This document shows, one piece after another, positions 8,449 to 17,390 of a DNA stretch of 47,889 nt. The notes beneath the pieces were generated by a model. That model saw only the letters and a list, made by a program, of their open reading frames with translations, was not told the origin of the DNA and did not search any database. This DNA is from Candidatus Limosilactobacillus intestinigallinarum. GTDB lineage: Bacteria; Bacillota; Bacilli; Lactobacillales; Lactobacillaceae. How positions within the stretch are numbered: position 1 is the stretch's first letter; each line of letters starts with the position of its first letter. Both the position numbers and the translations under genes were made by a program. The stretch spans positions 1 through 47,889 of the forward strand of contig DXAA01000009.1 in the NCBI GenBank assembly GCA_019117285.1. Reading direction: 5' to 3'.

Positions 8449-8904
8449 TTAGCGGTTTAAGTGGAGTTTGCGTTGACAGTCAGGACAGAGCCCGTGAACC
8501 TCGATGTGGCAGCCGGTCACCAGGTAACCGGTCTTTTCGCGGGTCATCGCCTGCAGATCTTTATTAATCGCCGAAAAATGTTCATCAAAGACATCGGTAA
8601 TTTTGCCACAGTTATCACAGACGACGTGATAGTGGGGATGCCCAAAGTAATCGAAGTGGGTACTGCCATCACCGTTCTTCAGTTCGATGACGAGATTATA
8701 ATCAACAAACAGCTTCAGGGTGTTGTAGACGGTCGCCATGCTGATGTTGTCGACATTGTCCTTCAGGTCGTTGTAGATCATCTCCACACTCGGGTGGGTA
8801 TGGTGGTTGATCAGGTATTCCAGGATTAGCTTACGCTGGGGGGTAAGGCGGACCTTATTGGAGCGCAGCACCGAAATGGCGTGGTCAAATTCGGCCTCTG
8901 CCAT
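8449..8904 (-). CDS. perR: Fur-family regulator, PerR type
   Basis: The 151-residue metal-dependent repressor has an N-terminal winged helix (VRLTPQRKLILEYLINHH, residues ~20-40), then HPSVEMIYNDL and ISMATVYNTLKLF, the recognition region. The C-terminal dimer domain has GHPHYHVVCDNCGKITDV and CPDCQ, giving the two CxxC structural zinc pairs. The overall pattern fits PerR peroxide sensors better than Fur, but the residues that distinguish PerR, Fur and Zur were not checked structurally. The start at 8904 has AAAGGAG at good spacing; the ATG at 8910 is too close. It is divergent from the MFS exporter. Confidence 0.8.
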   Translation of the reverse strand: MAEAEFDHAISVLRSNKVRLTPQRKLILEYLINHHTHPSVEMIYNDLKDNVDNISMATVYNTLKLFVDYNLVIELKNGDGSTHFDYFGHPHYHVVCDNCGKITDVFDEHFSAINKDLQAMTREKTGYLVTGCHIEVHGLCPDCQRKLHLNR

Positions 8905-8996
8905 GAACATCTCTCCTTTCTTACAATAGTTATAAACTACCAGTATTATATCATTTACAATCCTGAAAGCAAAATATATAATGATAACCGATTAGA

Positions 8997-9011
8997 TAAT
9001 AATAATTCTAA
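8997..9011 (+). promoter_or_regulatory. Candidate PerR box upstream of the MFS gene
   Basis: TAATAATAATTCTAA agrees with the PerR consensus TTATAATNATTATAA at 12 of 14 defined positions. It lies between perR and the MFS gene, just after a TATAAT (8977-8982) that could be the -10 of the MFS promoter. The region is AT-rich, so chance similarity is possible. Confidence 0.4.
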
Positions 9012-9027
9012 AGAAGGGTGATAGAGA

Positions 9028-10464
9028 ATGGATAAGAGTATTGACCAGAATGGCCGTGCATACAGCCGCTTCTGGTTTATTTTTACCTTGTTGGTGGGGA
9101 CCTTCACGATGTCGATCAGTCAATCGTCACTATCGACGGCCTACCCAACCTTGATGCGGGCGTTTGGTATCTCGGCCTCAACCGTCCAATGGTTGACGAC
9201 CGGGTTCATGCTTGTTATGTGTGTCAGCATGCCGATCAGCCCCTGGATGCTGAACAACCTCAACTTCAAGACGATGTTTATGGGGGCCTTGGCCCTGTTC
9301 GATATTGGTTCCCTGATGATCATCCTGACCCCGGCCAGCTGGGGCACCGGTGGCTTCTGGTTTATGATGATCGGCCGGGCAATGGAGGCCTTTGCGGTCG
9401 GCGTCCTGTTCCCGTCCTACCAGTCGGTCCTGCTGGAGATCACCCCTAAGGAGAAGCGGGGGACCGTCATGGGGGTTGCCGGCCTGGTCATGGGCTCGGC
9501 CCTGGCCTGTGGACCGATTGTCTCCGGGATCGTGTTGAAGTTCTTTGACTGGAAGAGCCTATTTGTCCTCTTCATGCTGGTGATCACGGTGATCATCGTG
9601 ATGGCCGGGACGGGACTGATTCGCGACGTCATGGCCCGTCACGCCAGCAGCCTGGACTGGCTGTCGGTCTTCCTGTCGATCGGTTTGATCGGGATCATGT
9701 ACGTGGTCAACCTGGCCGGCAAGCAAGACGTCAACTGGCTGGTCAACGGGATCATCCTGTTGGTCAGCATCGCCGCCATCGTGGCCTTCTGTTACCGGCA
9801 ATTGCACCTGGATACACCCCTGTTGGAGCTCCGGGTCATGAAGACCTTCAACTACGACCTGGCAATCCTGCTGACCTCGATCTCATATATTGCTCTGATC
9901 GTTACCACGATCATCTTCCCCCTGTACTACCAGGGGGTCCTGCACGTCAGTCCCTTCGTCTCGGGGATGTCTCTGGTCCCTGGCGCGGCCTTCCTGAGTA
10001 TCCTCAACCCGTTGACCGGTAAGCTGGCGGATAAGATCGGCTTCAAGCCGACGATGATCGTTGGGATGCTGATGATTATCGGGGGCTGGCTGGTTGCCTT
10101 CTTCCTGCTCAACCGGCTCAGTCTGCTCGCAATGATCCTGTGTGCGATGGTGATCGAGGGGGGCAACGCCTTCGTCATGATGCCGGCGGTTACCCTGGGG
10201 GCCAACGCCCTGCCTAACGAGCTGGTACCCCACGGCACGGCGGTAATCACCACCGTCCGGCAGGTCCTCGGTTCGGCCGGGGTCGCGGTTTCAACCATCA
10301 TCCTAACGGTGGCAACTACCAACGCCCTGCACCGGGGCAGTGCTCGTTTGGCGGCATCCCTGCACGGCTACCACCTCGTTTTCGCCCTGATGGTGGTCAT
10401 TGAGATCATCGGTCTGATCCTGGCGTTGCTGCTCAGGGACGTCAAGAAGCAAGACGTCGCTTAG
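9028..10464 (+). CDS. MFS drug exporter, DHA2 (EmrB/QacA-like, 14 helices)
   Basis: The 478-residue polytopic transporter of the proton-coupled DHA2 group exports drugs or other amphipathic compounds in characterised members. The N-terminal segment SLSTAYPTLMRAFGISASTVQWLTTGFML is the typical TM1-TM2 region. The motif GRAMEAFAVGVLFPSYQSVL corresponds to TM4, and GLVMGSALACGPIVSG to motif C of antiporters in TM5. AAGGGTGA precedes the ATG. A possible PerR operator in front of it suggests a stress-linked promoter. The substrate is unknown. Confidence 0.88.
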   Translation: MDKSIDQNGRAYSRFWFIFTLLVGTFTMSISQSSLSTAYPTLMRAFGISASTVQWLTTGFMLVMCVSMPISPWMLNNLNFKTMFMGALALFDIGSLMIILTPASWGTGGFWFMMIGRAMEAFAVGVLFPSYQSVLLEITPKEKRGTVMGVAGLVMGSALACGPIVSGIVLKFFDWKSLFVLFMLVITVIIVMAGTGLIRDVMARHASSLDWLSVFLSIGLIGIMYVVNLAGKQDVNWLVNGIILLVSIAAIVAFCYRQLHLDTPLLELRVMKTFNYDLAILLTSISYIALIVTTIIFPLYYQGVLHVSPFVSGMSLVPGAAFLSILNPLTGKLADKIGFKPTMIVGMLMIIGGWLVAFFLLNRLSLLAMILCAMVIEGGNAFVMMPAVTLGANALPNELVPHGTAVITTVRQVLGSAGVAVSTIILTVATTNALHRGSARLAASLHGYHLVFALMVVIEIIGLILALLLRDVKKQDVA

Positions 10465-10494
10465 TCTATTTTCCGTATTAATATAATAGGAGCG

Positions 10495-10536
10495 GGTGAT
10501 TCAGCATGGCCGACGGAGCCGCTGGGTCACCTTTTT
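10495..10536 (+). terminator. Terminator of the MFS gene / leader hairpin of tag
   Basis: A three-part hairpin (GGTGA, CAGC and GGC arms pairing with GCC, GCTG and TCACC) is followed directly by five T. It ends five bases before the tag ribosome site (aaaggagg). A TATAAT at 10482-10487 lies just in front, so a transcript starting there would open with this hairpin; it could act as an attenuator for tag as well as a terminator for the exporter gene. Confidence 0.75.
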
Positions 10537-10555
10537 GCTAAAGGAGGAATTGCTT

Positions 10556-11095
10556 ATGAGTAATGTGAAACGTCCAGCCTGGGCCGAACAGTCGCCGGCG
10601 ATGCAGGACTACTACGACCACTACTGGGGGTTGCCGGAACACGACGACCGTCAGCTGTTTGAGATGCTAAGCCTGGAGCTCTTCCAGGCGGGGCTGACCT
10701 GGCGAACAATCTGGGAGCGGCGGGAGGCCTTTGAGCGGGCCTTCGCCAGCTTTGATGTCGACCGGGTGGCCGCCTTCACCGCCGCCAACATCGACCGGCT
10801 CTGCCAGGACCGGACGATCATCCGCAACCGCCGCAAGATCAGCGCGGTGGTGACCAACGCCCGGGTGGTCCAGGGCCTGCACCAGGCCGGCCAGACCTTC
10901 GATGGCTATGTCTGGCAGTTTGTCGACCACCAGCCCCAGCAACTGATCTTGGCCGCCAATGAACCGCTGCCCGCCCAGACGGCCCAATCGCAGGCGATGG
11001 CCAAGCGGTTCAAGGCCGATGGGTTCAAGTTTGTTGGGCCGACGATCATGTATTCGTTCATGACGGCAGTCGGCCTGGTCAACGCCCGCATCTGA
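10556..11095 (+). CDS. tag: DNA-3-methyladenine glycosylase I (Tag), zinc ligands absent
   Basis: The 179-residue protein should excise 3-methyladenine from alkylated DNA. Alignment by eye to E. coli Tag is clear: YYDHYWGLPEHDDRQLFEML, then LELFQAGLTW (the catalytic-pocket Glu of LExxQAGLSW is kept) and the C-terminal GFKFVGPTIMYSFMTAVGLVN. The four residues of the known zinc snap (Cys4, His17, His175, Cys179 in E. coli) are all missing: Pro and Tyr replace the first two, and the protein ends before the last two. AAAGGAGG precedes the ATG. It lies between the exporter and metK. Confidence 0.88.
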   Translation: MSNVKRPAWAEQSPAMQDYYDHYWGLPEHDDRQLFEMLSLELFQAGLTWRTIWERREAFERAFASFDVDRVAAFTAANIDRLCQDRTIIRNRRKISAVVTNARVVQGLHQAGQTFDGYVWQFVDHQPQQLILAANEPLPAQTAQSQAMAKRFKADGFKFVGPTIMYSFMTAVGLVNARI

Positions 11096-11145
11096 AACTT
11101 GATCATTGATTATTGCGGGGCTCTTATGCTAAGATGGGTCTCGTT

Positions 11146-11248
11146 ATAAAGCAAATTCCCGATAGGATTCACGCTTGCCGTGAAGATGCCTTGTAACCGC
11201 AACTACCGAACTGTTGAAAAGTTTCACTAGAATATGGGGGAATTAGAT
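11146..11248 (+). ncRNA. S-MK (SAM-III) riboswitch of metK
   Basis: The leader carries the S-MK core: AATTCCCGATAGGAT (anti-SD arm), a small CACG/CGTG hairpin and GATGCCTTGTAACCG, then a ~35-base variable linker and GGGGGAATT, which contains the ribosome site and pairs with AATTCCC. In this class SAM binding stabilises the SD/anti-SD pairing and blocks translation of SAM synthetase. The metK ATG follows the GGGGG by 12 bases. This class is found in Lactobacillales, supporting the taxonomic reading. Confidence 0.93.
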
Positions 11249-11252
11249 TAAA

Positions 11253-12440
11253 ATGGCAGAAAAACACTTATTTACATCAGAATCAGTCTCTGAGGGGCAC
11301 CCGGACAAGATTGCTGACCAGATCAGCGACGCCATCCTGGATGCCATGCTCGAACAAGACCCGGATGCCCGGGTGGCGGTCGAGACGTCCGTAACGACCG
11401 GGCTGGTGCTGGTCTTCGGTGAGGTTTCCACCAAGGCCTACGTCAACATCCAGAAGATCGTGCGGGACACCATTCGCCAGATCGGCTACACCGACGGTAA
11501 GTACGGCTTCGACGCCGATAACTGTGCCGTCATCACCGCGATCGACGAACAGTCACCGGACATTGCCCAGGGGGTTGACGACTCCCTGGAGACCCGTGAA
11601 GGGGACGGTGACCCGCTCGACAAGATCGGGGCCGGTGACCAGGGACTGATGTTTGGCTACGCAACTGACGAGACGCCGGAATACATGCCACTGTCCCTGA
11701 TGCTGAGCCACAAGCTGATGCAAAAGATCGCCCGCCTGCGTAAGGACGGAACGATCCCATACCTGCGGCCAGATGCCAAGGCCGAGGTGACGGTCGAATA
11801 CGATGAAAACGACAAGCCGTTCCGGGTCGACACCGTCGTCTTAAGTACCCAACATGATCCGGAGGTTTCCCTGGATCAGATCAAGAAGGATGTCAAGGAA
11901 CAGGTCATCAAGGCGGTCATCCCGGCCGAATACCTGGACGATGACACCAAGTACTTCATCAACCCAACCGGCCGCTTCGTCATCGGTGGCCCCCAGGGGG
12001 ATGCCGGTTTGACCGGCCGGAAGATTATCGTCGACACCTATGGTGGGGCCGCTCACCACGGTGGTGGGGCCTTCTCCGGGAAGGATGCCACCAAGGTGGA
12101 CCGGTCTGCCAGTTACGCCGCCCGTTACATCGCCAAGAACCTGGTAGCGGCTGGCTATGCCAAGAAGCTGGAGATCCAGGTGGCCTACGCCATCGGGGTG
12201 GCCGAACCGGTCTCCATCTCCATCAACACCTACGGCACCGGGACCAAGAGCGACGACGAACTGATTGCCGCCGTCCGGAAGGCCTTTGACCTGCGGCCGG
12301 CCGGGATCATCAAGATGCTCGACCTCAAGCGGCCAATCTACAAGCAGACGGCGGCCTATGGTCACTTCGGTCGGACCGACATCGACCTGCCATGGGAACA
12401 CCTGGACAAGGTTGATGAACTGAAGCAGATTCTGGGCTAA
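11253..12440 (+). CDS. metK: S-adenosylmethionine synthetase
   Basis: The 395-residue cytosolic enzyme makes SAM from methionine and ATP. Visible family motifs are [17 protein letters not shown] near the N-terminus, [12 protein letters not shown] (~residue 126), the P-loop-like [16 protein letters not shown] (~residue 270), and an intact C-terminus. Length is normal for MetK. Translation is expected to be feedback-controlled by the S-MK riboswitch just upstream. It is followed by the leuS T-box leader with no clear terminator between. Confidence 0.97.
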   Translation: MAEKHLFTSESVSEGHPDKIADQISDAILDAMLEQDPDARVAVETSVTTGLVLVFGEVSTKAYVNIQKIVRDTIRQIGYTDGKYGFDADNCAVITAIDEQSPDIAQGVDDSLETREGDGDPLDKIGAGDQGLMFGYATDETPEYMPLSLMLSHKLMQKIARLRKDGTIPYLRPDAKAEVTVEYDENDKPFRVDTVVLSTQHDPEVSLDQIKKDVKEQVIKAVIPAEYLDDDTKYFINPTGRFVIGGPQGDAGLTGRKIIVDTYGGAAHHGGGAFSGKDATKVDRSASYAARYIAKNLVAAGYAKKLEIQVAYAIGVAEPVSISINTYGTGTKSDDELIAAVRKAFDLRPAGIIKMLDLKRPIYKQTAAYGHFGRTDIDLPWEHLDKVDELKQILG

Positions 12441-12499
12441 TTGCCCGGGGCCCACCTTGCAATTGTGCGGTGAGCTTGTTAGAATGATTGATAAATATT

Positions 12500-12728
12500 T
12501 TGATCGTGATAGAAATAGTAGTCGGGATGCCGATCTTCAGAGATCCTGCGGGGCTGTGAGCAGGAGGCCGACACCGACGAACTCCTCTAGGTGATTGCCG
12601 CTGAAAGCCAGTAGGCGGTGACGTCTTCCGCGTTAAGGAACCAAGTGCTGTGGCTTCGGCCATAGAAAACGGGTGGTACCGCGGATTAAATTTCGTCTCG
12701 TAGAAGGAATTCTACGGGACTTTTTTAT
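12500..12728 (+). ncRNA. T-box leader of leuS
   Basis: The conserved T-box GGGTGGTACCGCGG lies at 12671-12684, and a terminator hairpin (gtctcgtagaa / ttctacgggac plus seven T) at 12695-12727. Upstream is the Stem I region with AGTA on the 5' side and GAA-CTC on the 3' side, closed below by TAGA/TCTA; CTC (12582-12584) is the Leu specifier. The TGGT bulge pairs with an ACCA tRNA end, which fits the A discriminator of the tRNA-Leu in this window. Uncharged tRNA-Leu should promote readthrough into leuS. The 5' limit is approximate. Confidence 0.93.
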
Positions 12729-12778
12729 TACGACCAAAATAATGTTGATACGCGATTTTTAGACAAAGGAGCAATAAA

Positions 12779-15199
12779 ATGGCTTACGATCATACTGCGA
12801 TTGAAAATAAGTGGCAGAAGTTCTGGAAGAAGAACAAGACCTTCAAGGCCGAACTGAAGCCGGATCAGAAGAAGTACTACGCACTGGACATGTTCCCATA
12901 CCCGTCTGGCCAGGGCCTGCACGTTGGTCACCCCGAGGGTTACACGGCGACCGATGTGATGTCCCGGATGAAGCGGATGCAGGGTTACAACGTCCTGCAC
13001 CCGATGGGCTGGGACGCCTTTGGTCTGCCGGCCGAACAGTACGCCCTGAAGACCGGCCACAACCCCAAGGGCTTCACCAACCAGAACATCAACCACTTCC
13101 GGAACCAGATCCAATCCCTTGGTTTCTCCTACGACTGGGACCGGGAAGTCAACACGACTGACCCTGAGTACTACAAGTGGACTCAATGGATCTTTGAACA
13201 GCTCTACAAGAAGGGTCTGGCCTACGAGAGTGAGATCATGGTTAACTGGGCACCCGACTTCATGGGTGGGACCGTGGTTGCCAACGAAGAGGTCGAAGAC
13301 GGTAAGACCAAGCGGGGTGGCTACCCGGTTTATCGGAAGCCGATGAAGCAGTGGGTCTTAAAGATCACCGCCTACGCTGACCGCCTGATCGACGACCTCG
13401 ACCTGGTCGACTGGCCAGAGAGCGTCAAGGAAATGCAGCGGAACTGGATCGGCCGTTCCGAAGGGGCTGCCGTCTTCTTCCCGGTTGCCGGTGACGAGGA
13501 CACCAAGATCGAAGTCTTCACGACCCGGGCCGACACCCTCTTCGGTGCTGCCTACGTGGTCCTGGCCCCAGAAAACGACCTGGTCGACCAGCTGACGACG
13601 CCGGAGCACGCTGATGCCGTTAAGGCCTACAAGGAAGAGACCTCCCGGCGGTCTGACCTGGAGCGGACCGACCTGAACAAGGACAAGACGGGGGTATTCA
13701 CCGGCTCCTACGTCATCAACCCGGTTAACGGCGAAAAGCTGCCGATCTGGATCAGTGATTACGTCCTGGCATCCTACGGGACTGGTGCCGTGATGGCCGT
13801 TCCTGCCGGTGACCAACGGGACTACGACTTTGCCAAGAAGTTTGACCTGCCGATCAAGCCAATCATCGAGGGGGCCGACCTCTCTGAAGGGGCCTTCGAC
13901 GGTGATGGCAAGCACATCAACTCTGGTTTCCTGGACGGCCTCAACAATGCCGATGCCAAGGCCAAGATGATCGACTGGCTGGAAGAACACGATGCCGGTC
14001 ACAAGAAGGTCAACTACCGGCTGCGGGACTGGATCTTCAGTCGGCAGCGTTACTGGGGTGAACCAATCCCAGTTATCCACTGGGACGATGGTCGGACGAC
14101 CCTGGTACCAGAGGATGAACTGCCACTGAAGCTGCCGGACACCGATAACATCGAACCATCCGGAACTGGTGAGAGTCCACTGGCCAACGTCAAGGACTGG
14201 GTCAACGTCTATGATGACCAAGGCCGGCACGGTCTGCGGGAGACCAATACGATGCCACAGTGGGCCGGTTCATCATGGTACTGGCTTCGCTACACCGACC
14301 CACACAACAGCAAGGAATTTGCCTCCAAGCAGGCCCTCGACTACTGGTCACCAGTTGACCTCTACGTCGGTGGGGCGGAACACGCCGTTCTGCACCTGCT
14401 CTATGCTCGGTTCTGGCACAAGGTTCTCTACGACCTGGGTCTGGTCCCAACTAAGGAACCATTCATGAAGCTGGTCAACCAGGGAATGATCCTGGGTGCC
14501 AACCACGAGAAGATGTCCAAGTCCAAGGGGAACGTGGTCAACCCTGATGACATCGTTGCCAAGTACGGTGCCGACACCCTGCGGCTTTACGAGATGTTCA
14601 TGGGTCCGCTGACTGAATCCGTACCGTGGGATGAAGAAGGTCTCCACGGTTCCTACAAGTGGATTCAGCGGGTATGGCGCCTGTTGATGGATGACAACAA
14701 CCACCTGCGGGACCGGGTCTCCAACTTCAACGATGGTAAGCTGGATAAGGTCTACAACCAGACGGTCAAGAAGGTCACGGAAGACTACGAGCGGATGCAC
14801 TTCAACACCGCTATCTCCCAGCTGATGGTCTTCGTCAACGAGGCTTACAAGGCCGATGACTTGCCGGTTGAATACATGGAAGGCTTCGTCAAGATGATCT
14901 CCCCAGTGATGCCACACGTGGCCGAAGAGCTGTGGAGCCAGTTTGGTATCAGTGATACGATTGCCTACCAGCCATGGCCGAAGTACGATCCAAAGGCCCT
15001 GGTTGAAAACGAGGTTGAAATGATCGTCCAGGTCAACGGTAAGGTTCGGGCCAAGATCAAGATGGCCAAGGACACCGACCGTGAAGAAGCGCAAAAGCTG
15101 GCTCTGGCCAACGAACACGTTCAGAAGTTCACGGAAGGCAAGGACATCAAGAAGGTCATCGTTGTGCCAAACAAGATCGTAAACATCGTTGCTAAGTAA
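12779..15199 (+). CDS. leuS: Leucyl-tRNA synthetase
   Basis: The 806-residue class I synthetase charges tRNA-Leu. The HIGH-type motif is in [15 protein letters not shown] (~residues 40-55), the editing (CP1) domain includes [17 protein letters not shown], and [14 protein letters not shown] (~residue 579) is the KMSKS loop. The C-terminal domain includes [15 protein letters not shown]. Length is as expected for bacterial LeuRS. AAAGGAGCAATAAA precedes the ATG. Expression is governed by the T-box leader, and a strong terminator follows. Several long antisense frames inside it are shadows of its GC-rich codons. Confidence 0.98.
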   Translation: MAYDHTAIENKWQKFWKKNKTFKAELKPDQKKYYALDMFPYPSGQGLHVGHPEGYTATDVMSRMKRMQGYNVLHPMGWDAFGLPAEQYALKTGHNPKGFTNQNINHFRNQIQSLGFSYDWDREVNTTDPEYYKWTQWIFEQLYKKGLAYESEIMVNWAPDFMGGTVVANEEVEDGKTKRGGYPVYRKPMKQWVLKITAYADRLIDDLDLVDWPESVKEMQRNWIGRSEGAAVFFPVAGDEDTKIEVFTTRADTLFGAAYVVLAPENDLVDQLTTPEHADAVKAYKEETSRRSDLERTDLNKDKTGVFTGSYVINPVNGEKLPIWISDYVLASYGTGAVMAVPAGDQRDYDFAKKFDLPIKPIIEGADLSEGAFDGDGKHINSGFLDGLNNADAKAKMIDWLEEHDAGHKKVNYRLRDWIFSRQRYWGEPIPVIHWDDGRTTLVPEDELPLKLPDTDNIEPSGTGESPLANVKDWVNVYDDQGRHGLRETNTMPQWAGSSWYWLRYTDPHNSKEFASKQALDYWSPVDLYVGGAEHAVLHLLYARFWHKVLYDLGLVPTKEPFMKLVNQGMILGANHEKMSKSKGNVVNPDDIVAKYGADTLRLYEMFMGPLTESVPWDEEGLHGSYKWIQRVWRLLMDDNNHLRDRVSNFNDGKLDKVYNQTVKKVTEDYERMHFNTAISQLMVFVNEAYKADDLPVEYMEGFVKMISPVMPHVAEELWSQFGISDTIAYQPWPKYDPKALVENEVEMIVQVNGKVRAKIKMAKDTDREEAQKLALANEHVQKFTEGKDIKKVIVVPNKIVNIVAK

Positions 15200-15212
15200 A
15201 AGTTAAATATCG

Positions 15213-15249
15213 AAACCGGACCGGGGCCCAACCGCCCCGCTCCGGTTTT
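15213..15249 (+). terminator. Terminator of leuS
   Basis: The hairpin aaaccggaccggggc / gccccgctccggttt (one mismatch) with a 6-base loop is followed by a T run. It lies 13 bases after the stop codon. Confidence 0.9.
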
Positions 15250-15271
15250 TGCGTAGATGGAGGAAAAATAA

Positions 15272-15535
15272 ATGGAAATGGTAAGCTATCCAGCCTTTTT
15301 TACCCCGAAGGACGACGAGATCCAGGTTGATTTTCCCGACCTCCCCGAGGCCTTCACCCAGGGGAAGACGATGGAATCGGCAATGGACTTTGCCAAGCTC
15401 GGCCTGGCGATCACGATCAATGACAAGCTTGGGCACTTTGAAGCGGCCCCGGTCGCCAGTGACCTGGCGACGCTGCGGGCCAAGTACCCGGACCGCGATG
15501 TGCGGCTGGTGACCGTCGACCTGGACCAATATTAA
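15272..15535 (+). CDS. HicB-like antitoxin-fold protein, no HicA partner visible
   Basis: The 87-residue protein has the partial RNase H-like fold of HicB antitoxins: YPAFFTPKDDEIQVDFPDLP, then AFTQGKTMESAMDFAKLGLA, the usual strand-helix signature. It lacks a C-terminal DNA-binding domain, and neither neighbour resembles the ~60-residue double-stranded-RNA-binding HicA toxin. It is thus an orphan HicB, which may act alone as a regulatory or housekeeping protein. GGAGG lies eight bases before the ATG. It sits between leuS and the flippase gene as its own small unit. Confidence 0.8.
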   Translation: MEMVSYPAFFTPKDDEIQVDFPDLPEAFTQGKTMESAMDFAKLGLAITINDKLGHFEAAPVASDLATLRAKYPDRDVRLVTVDLDQY

Positions 15536-15645
15536 ATAAAAATTAAAAAAGCCAAAACAATTTGCACCCGTTTCCGCTTCACGATAAAATAATTAAGATT
15601 GCGTTATTTTACATATTAGAATGAAAGACAGGATGTTAATTTCTT

Positions 15646-17295
15646 ATGAAAGAAGAGGAAACAAGCAAGTCTAGGGGCACCACGTCCAAGACCGACTCCC
15701 AGTCGAAAATGCTGAGCGGGTCGGCCTGGATGACCGCCGGGAGTATCACCTCGCGGCTGTTGGGGGCCCTGTACGTTATCCCATGGGTTACCTGGTTTGG
15801 CTCTTACAGTAACGTGGCCAACGCCCTCTTTGCCCAGGGGTATAACATTTACAACATATTCATCATTATCTCAACCGCCGGGATTCCCTCGGCGATCTCC
15901 AAGTTGGTTGCCCACTATAATGGGATCGACCAGTACGTCGTCAGTCAACGACTATACCGGACGGGGATGTACGTCGCCGCGGTCATGGGGATCGTCGGGG
16001 CAACGGTGATGATGTTTGGGGCCGCGCTGATGGACAACGGTGACCCCAACGTCATCCCGGTCATCCAGTCCTTGGCCTGGGCGATCCTGATCATCCCAGG
16101 TATCTCAATTACCCGGGGCTACCTGCAGGGCTATAACTGGATGGCGCCATCCGCCATGTCGCAGTTCGTCGAGCAGCTCTGCCGGATCATCTACATGCTG
16201 GCGGCGACTTACCTGATCATGAAGATCGGGAGCGGTAACTGGGTCAGTGCGGTTACCCAATCGACCTTTGCCGCCTTCATCGGGGCGGTCGGAGCGGCCG
16301 CGGTCCTGATGTTCAGTCGTCTCCGTCATGCCGGCGAGATGCGGGAGATGGCTCAGCGCAGTGTCAAGACTGCCGATGTCTCAGTCATGGACATGGTTAT
16401 CAAGATCATCTACCAATCGATTCCGTTTGTAATCATCGAGTCGGGGATTGCGGTTTACCAGCTGATTGATCAGTACTCGTTCCCGCGGATGATGTCGATG
16501 GTCGGCCATTTCTCCCATTATCAGATTCAGGTGGTCTATGCCTTGTTTGCTTTCAACGCCAACAAGCTCTACATGATCATCATTTCCCTGGCGGCGGCAA
16601 TGGCGGTAACGGTAATTCCACTGCTGGCCACGGCCCGGGTCCAAAACGATCAGGCTGAGATGAAGAAGCAGATCGAAAACGTCCTGATGCTGTTTTACTT
16701 CGTCATGATCCCGGCGGCCCTCGGGCTGTCGGCCGTCGCCCAGCAGATCTACACGGTCTTCTACCGTTATGATGCGGCCGGGGTAGTGGTCCTCGAATTT
16801 GCCGCCTTCATCGCTATTCCGATGGGGTTGTACACGGTCGGTGCGGCGATGATGCAAGGGATCTCCGAGAACCGGCGGATGATGAAGTTCCTGGCCATCG
16901 GTTTGGTCATCAAGCTGCTCATCCAGTACCCATGCATTTGGTTGCTCCAGGGCCTGGGACCATTGATGGCCACGGGAATCTCGATGATGATCGTTAATTA
17001 CCTGATCCTGCATTCCTTCAACATGGAATTTCGCCTGCGCTTCGATGAGATGGCCCGGCCAACCAATCAGATTCTTTGCTTCTCCTTGATCATGTTTATC
17101 CTGACCAAGCTGGTGATGCTGCTGATTAATCACTTCGTCAGTCCATACGGTCGTTACACCGCCTTCTTCTCCCTGATTCCGGGAGTGGTTGTCGGCTTGG
17201 CCGTCTATGTTTACCTGGCGTTGAAATTCCGGCTGGCCGATCAAGTCATCGGTGCCCGCTCCGAATTCCTGCGGCGTAAACTACATATTCGTTAG
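15646..17295 (+). CDS. Lipid II/polysaccharide flippase, MurJ (YtgP)-like
   Basis: The 549-residue MOP-superfamily transporter has about 14 hydrophobic helices after a hydrophilic, Ser/Thr/Lys-rich N-terminus of ~22 residues. SAWMTAGSITSRLLGALYVIPW and GYNIYNIFIIISTAGIPSAISKLV fit the YtgP/SpoVB group; the streptococcal and Bacillus YtgP proteins act as MurJ-type lipid II flippases. Exporters of other polyprenyl-linked sugars share this fold, so lipid II as substrate is an inference. It is monocistronic and ends in a terminator. Confidence 0.85.
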   Translation: MKEEETSKSRGTTSKTDSQSKMLSGSAWMTAGSITSRLLGALYVIPWVTWFGSYSNVANALFAQGYNIYNIFIIISTAGIPSAISKLVAHYNGIDQYVVSQRLYRTGMYVAAVMGIVGATVMMFGAALMDNGDPNVIPVIQSLAWAILIIPGISITRGYLQGYNWMAPSAMSQFVEQLCRIIYMLAATYLIMKIGSGNWVSAVTQSTFAAFIGAVGAAAVLMFSRLRHAGEMREMAQRSVKTADVSVMDMVIKIIYQSIPFVIIESGIAVYQLIDQYSFPRMMSMVGHFSHYQIQVVYALFAFNANKLYMIIISLAAAMAVTVIPLLATARVQNDQAEMKKQIENVLMLFYFVMIPAALGLSAVAQQIYTVFYRYDAAGVVVLEFAAFIAIPMGLYTVGAAMMQGISENRRMMKFLAIGLVIKLLIQYPCIWLLQGLGPLMATGISMMIVNYLILHSFNMEFRLRFDEMARPTNQILCFSLIMFILTKLVMLLINHFVSPYGRYTAFFSLIPGVVVGLAVYVYLALKFRLADQVIGARSEFLRRKLHIR

Positions 17296-17304
17296 CAAAC
17301 AAGT

Positions 17305-17343
17305 AAGCGACTCAACGTCAGTAAGACGCTGGGCCGCTTTTTT
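17305..17343 (+). terminator. Terminator of the flippase gene
   Basis: An imperfect hairpin pairs aagcgactcaacgtc with gacgctgggccgctt and is followed by a run of T (17338-17343). Confidence 0.7.
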
Positions 17344-17346
17344 AAT

Positions 17347-17380
17347 AAGCAGACCGCCACGGGAAGGTGACGGTCTGCTT
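17347..17380 (-). terminator. Terminator of nnrD
   Basis: A ten-base perfect repeat (aagcagaccg / cggtctgctt) lies just past the nnrD stop. Its minus-strand tail is TTATTAAAA rather than a solid T run, so strength is uncertain. Confidence 0.6.
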
Positions 17381-17390
17381 TCGTTAGAAT

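Noticed and set aside
10506-10541. Leader peptide MADGAAGSPFC before tag
   Set aside because: The bases are fully explained as the stem of a terminator; the short frame is likely chance.
13358-15118. Long antisense frames within leuS (up to 290 codons)
   Set aside because: No ribosome sites, unnatural compositions rich in Val/Gly/Asp, and complete overlap with a certain gene; GC-rich third positions create them.
16381-17244. 287-codon minus frame within the flippase gene
   Set aside because: Composition is His/Asp/Gln-rich with no family pattern; it mirrors codons of a membrane protein.
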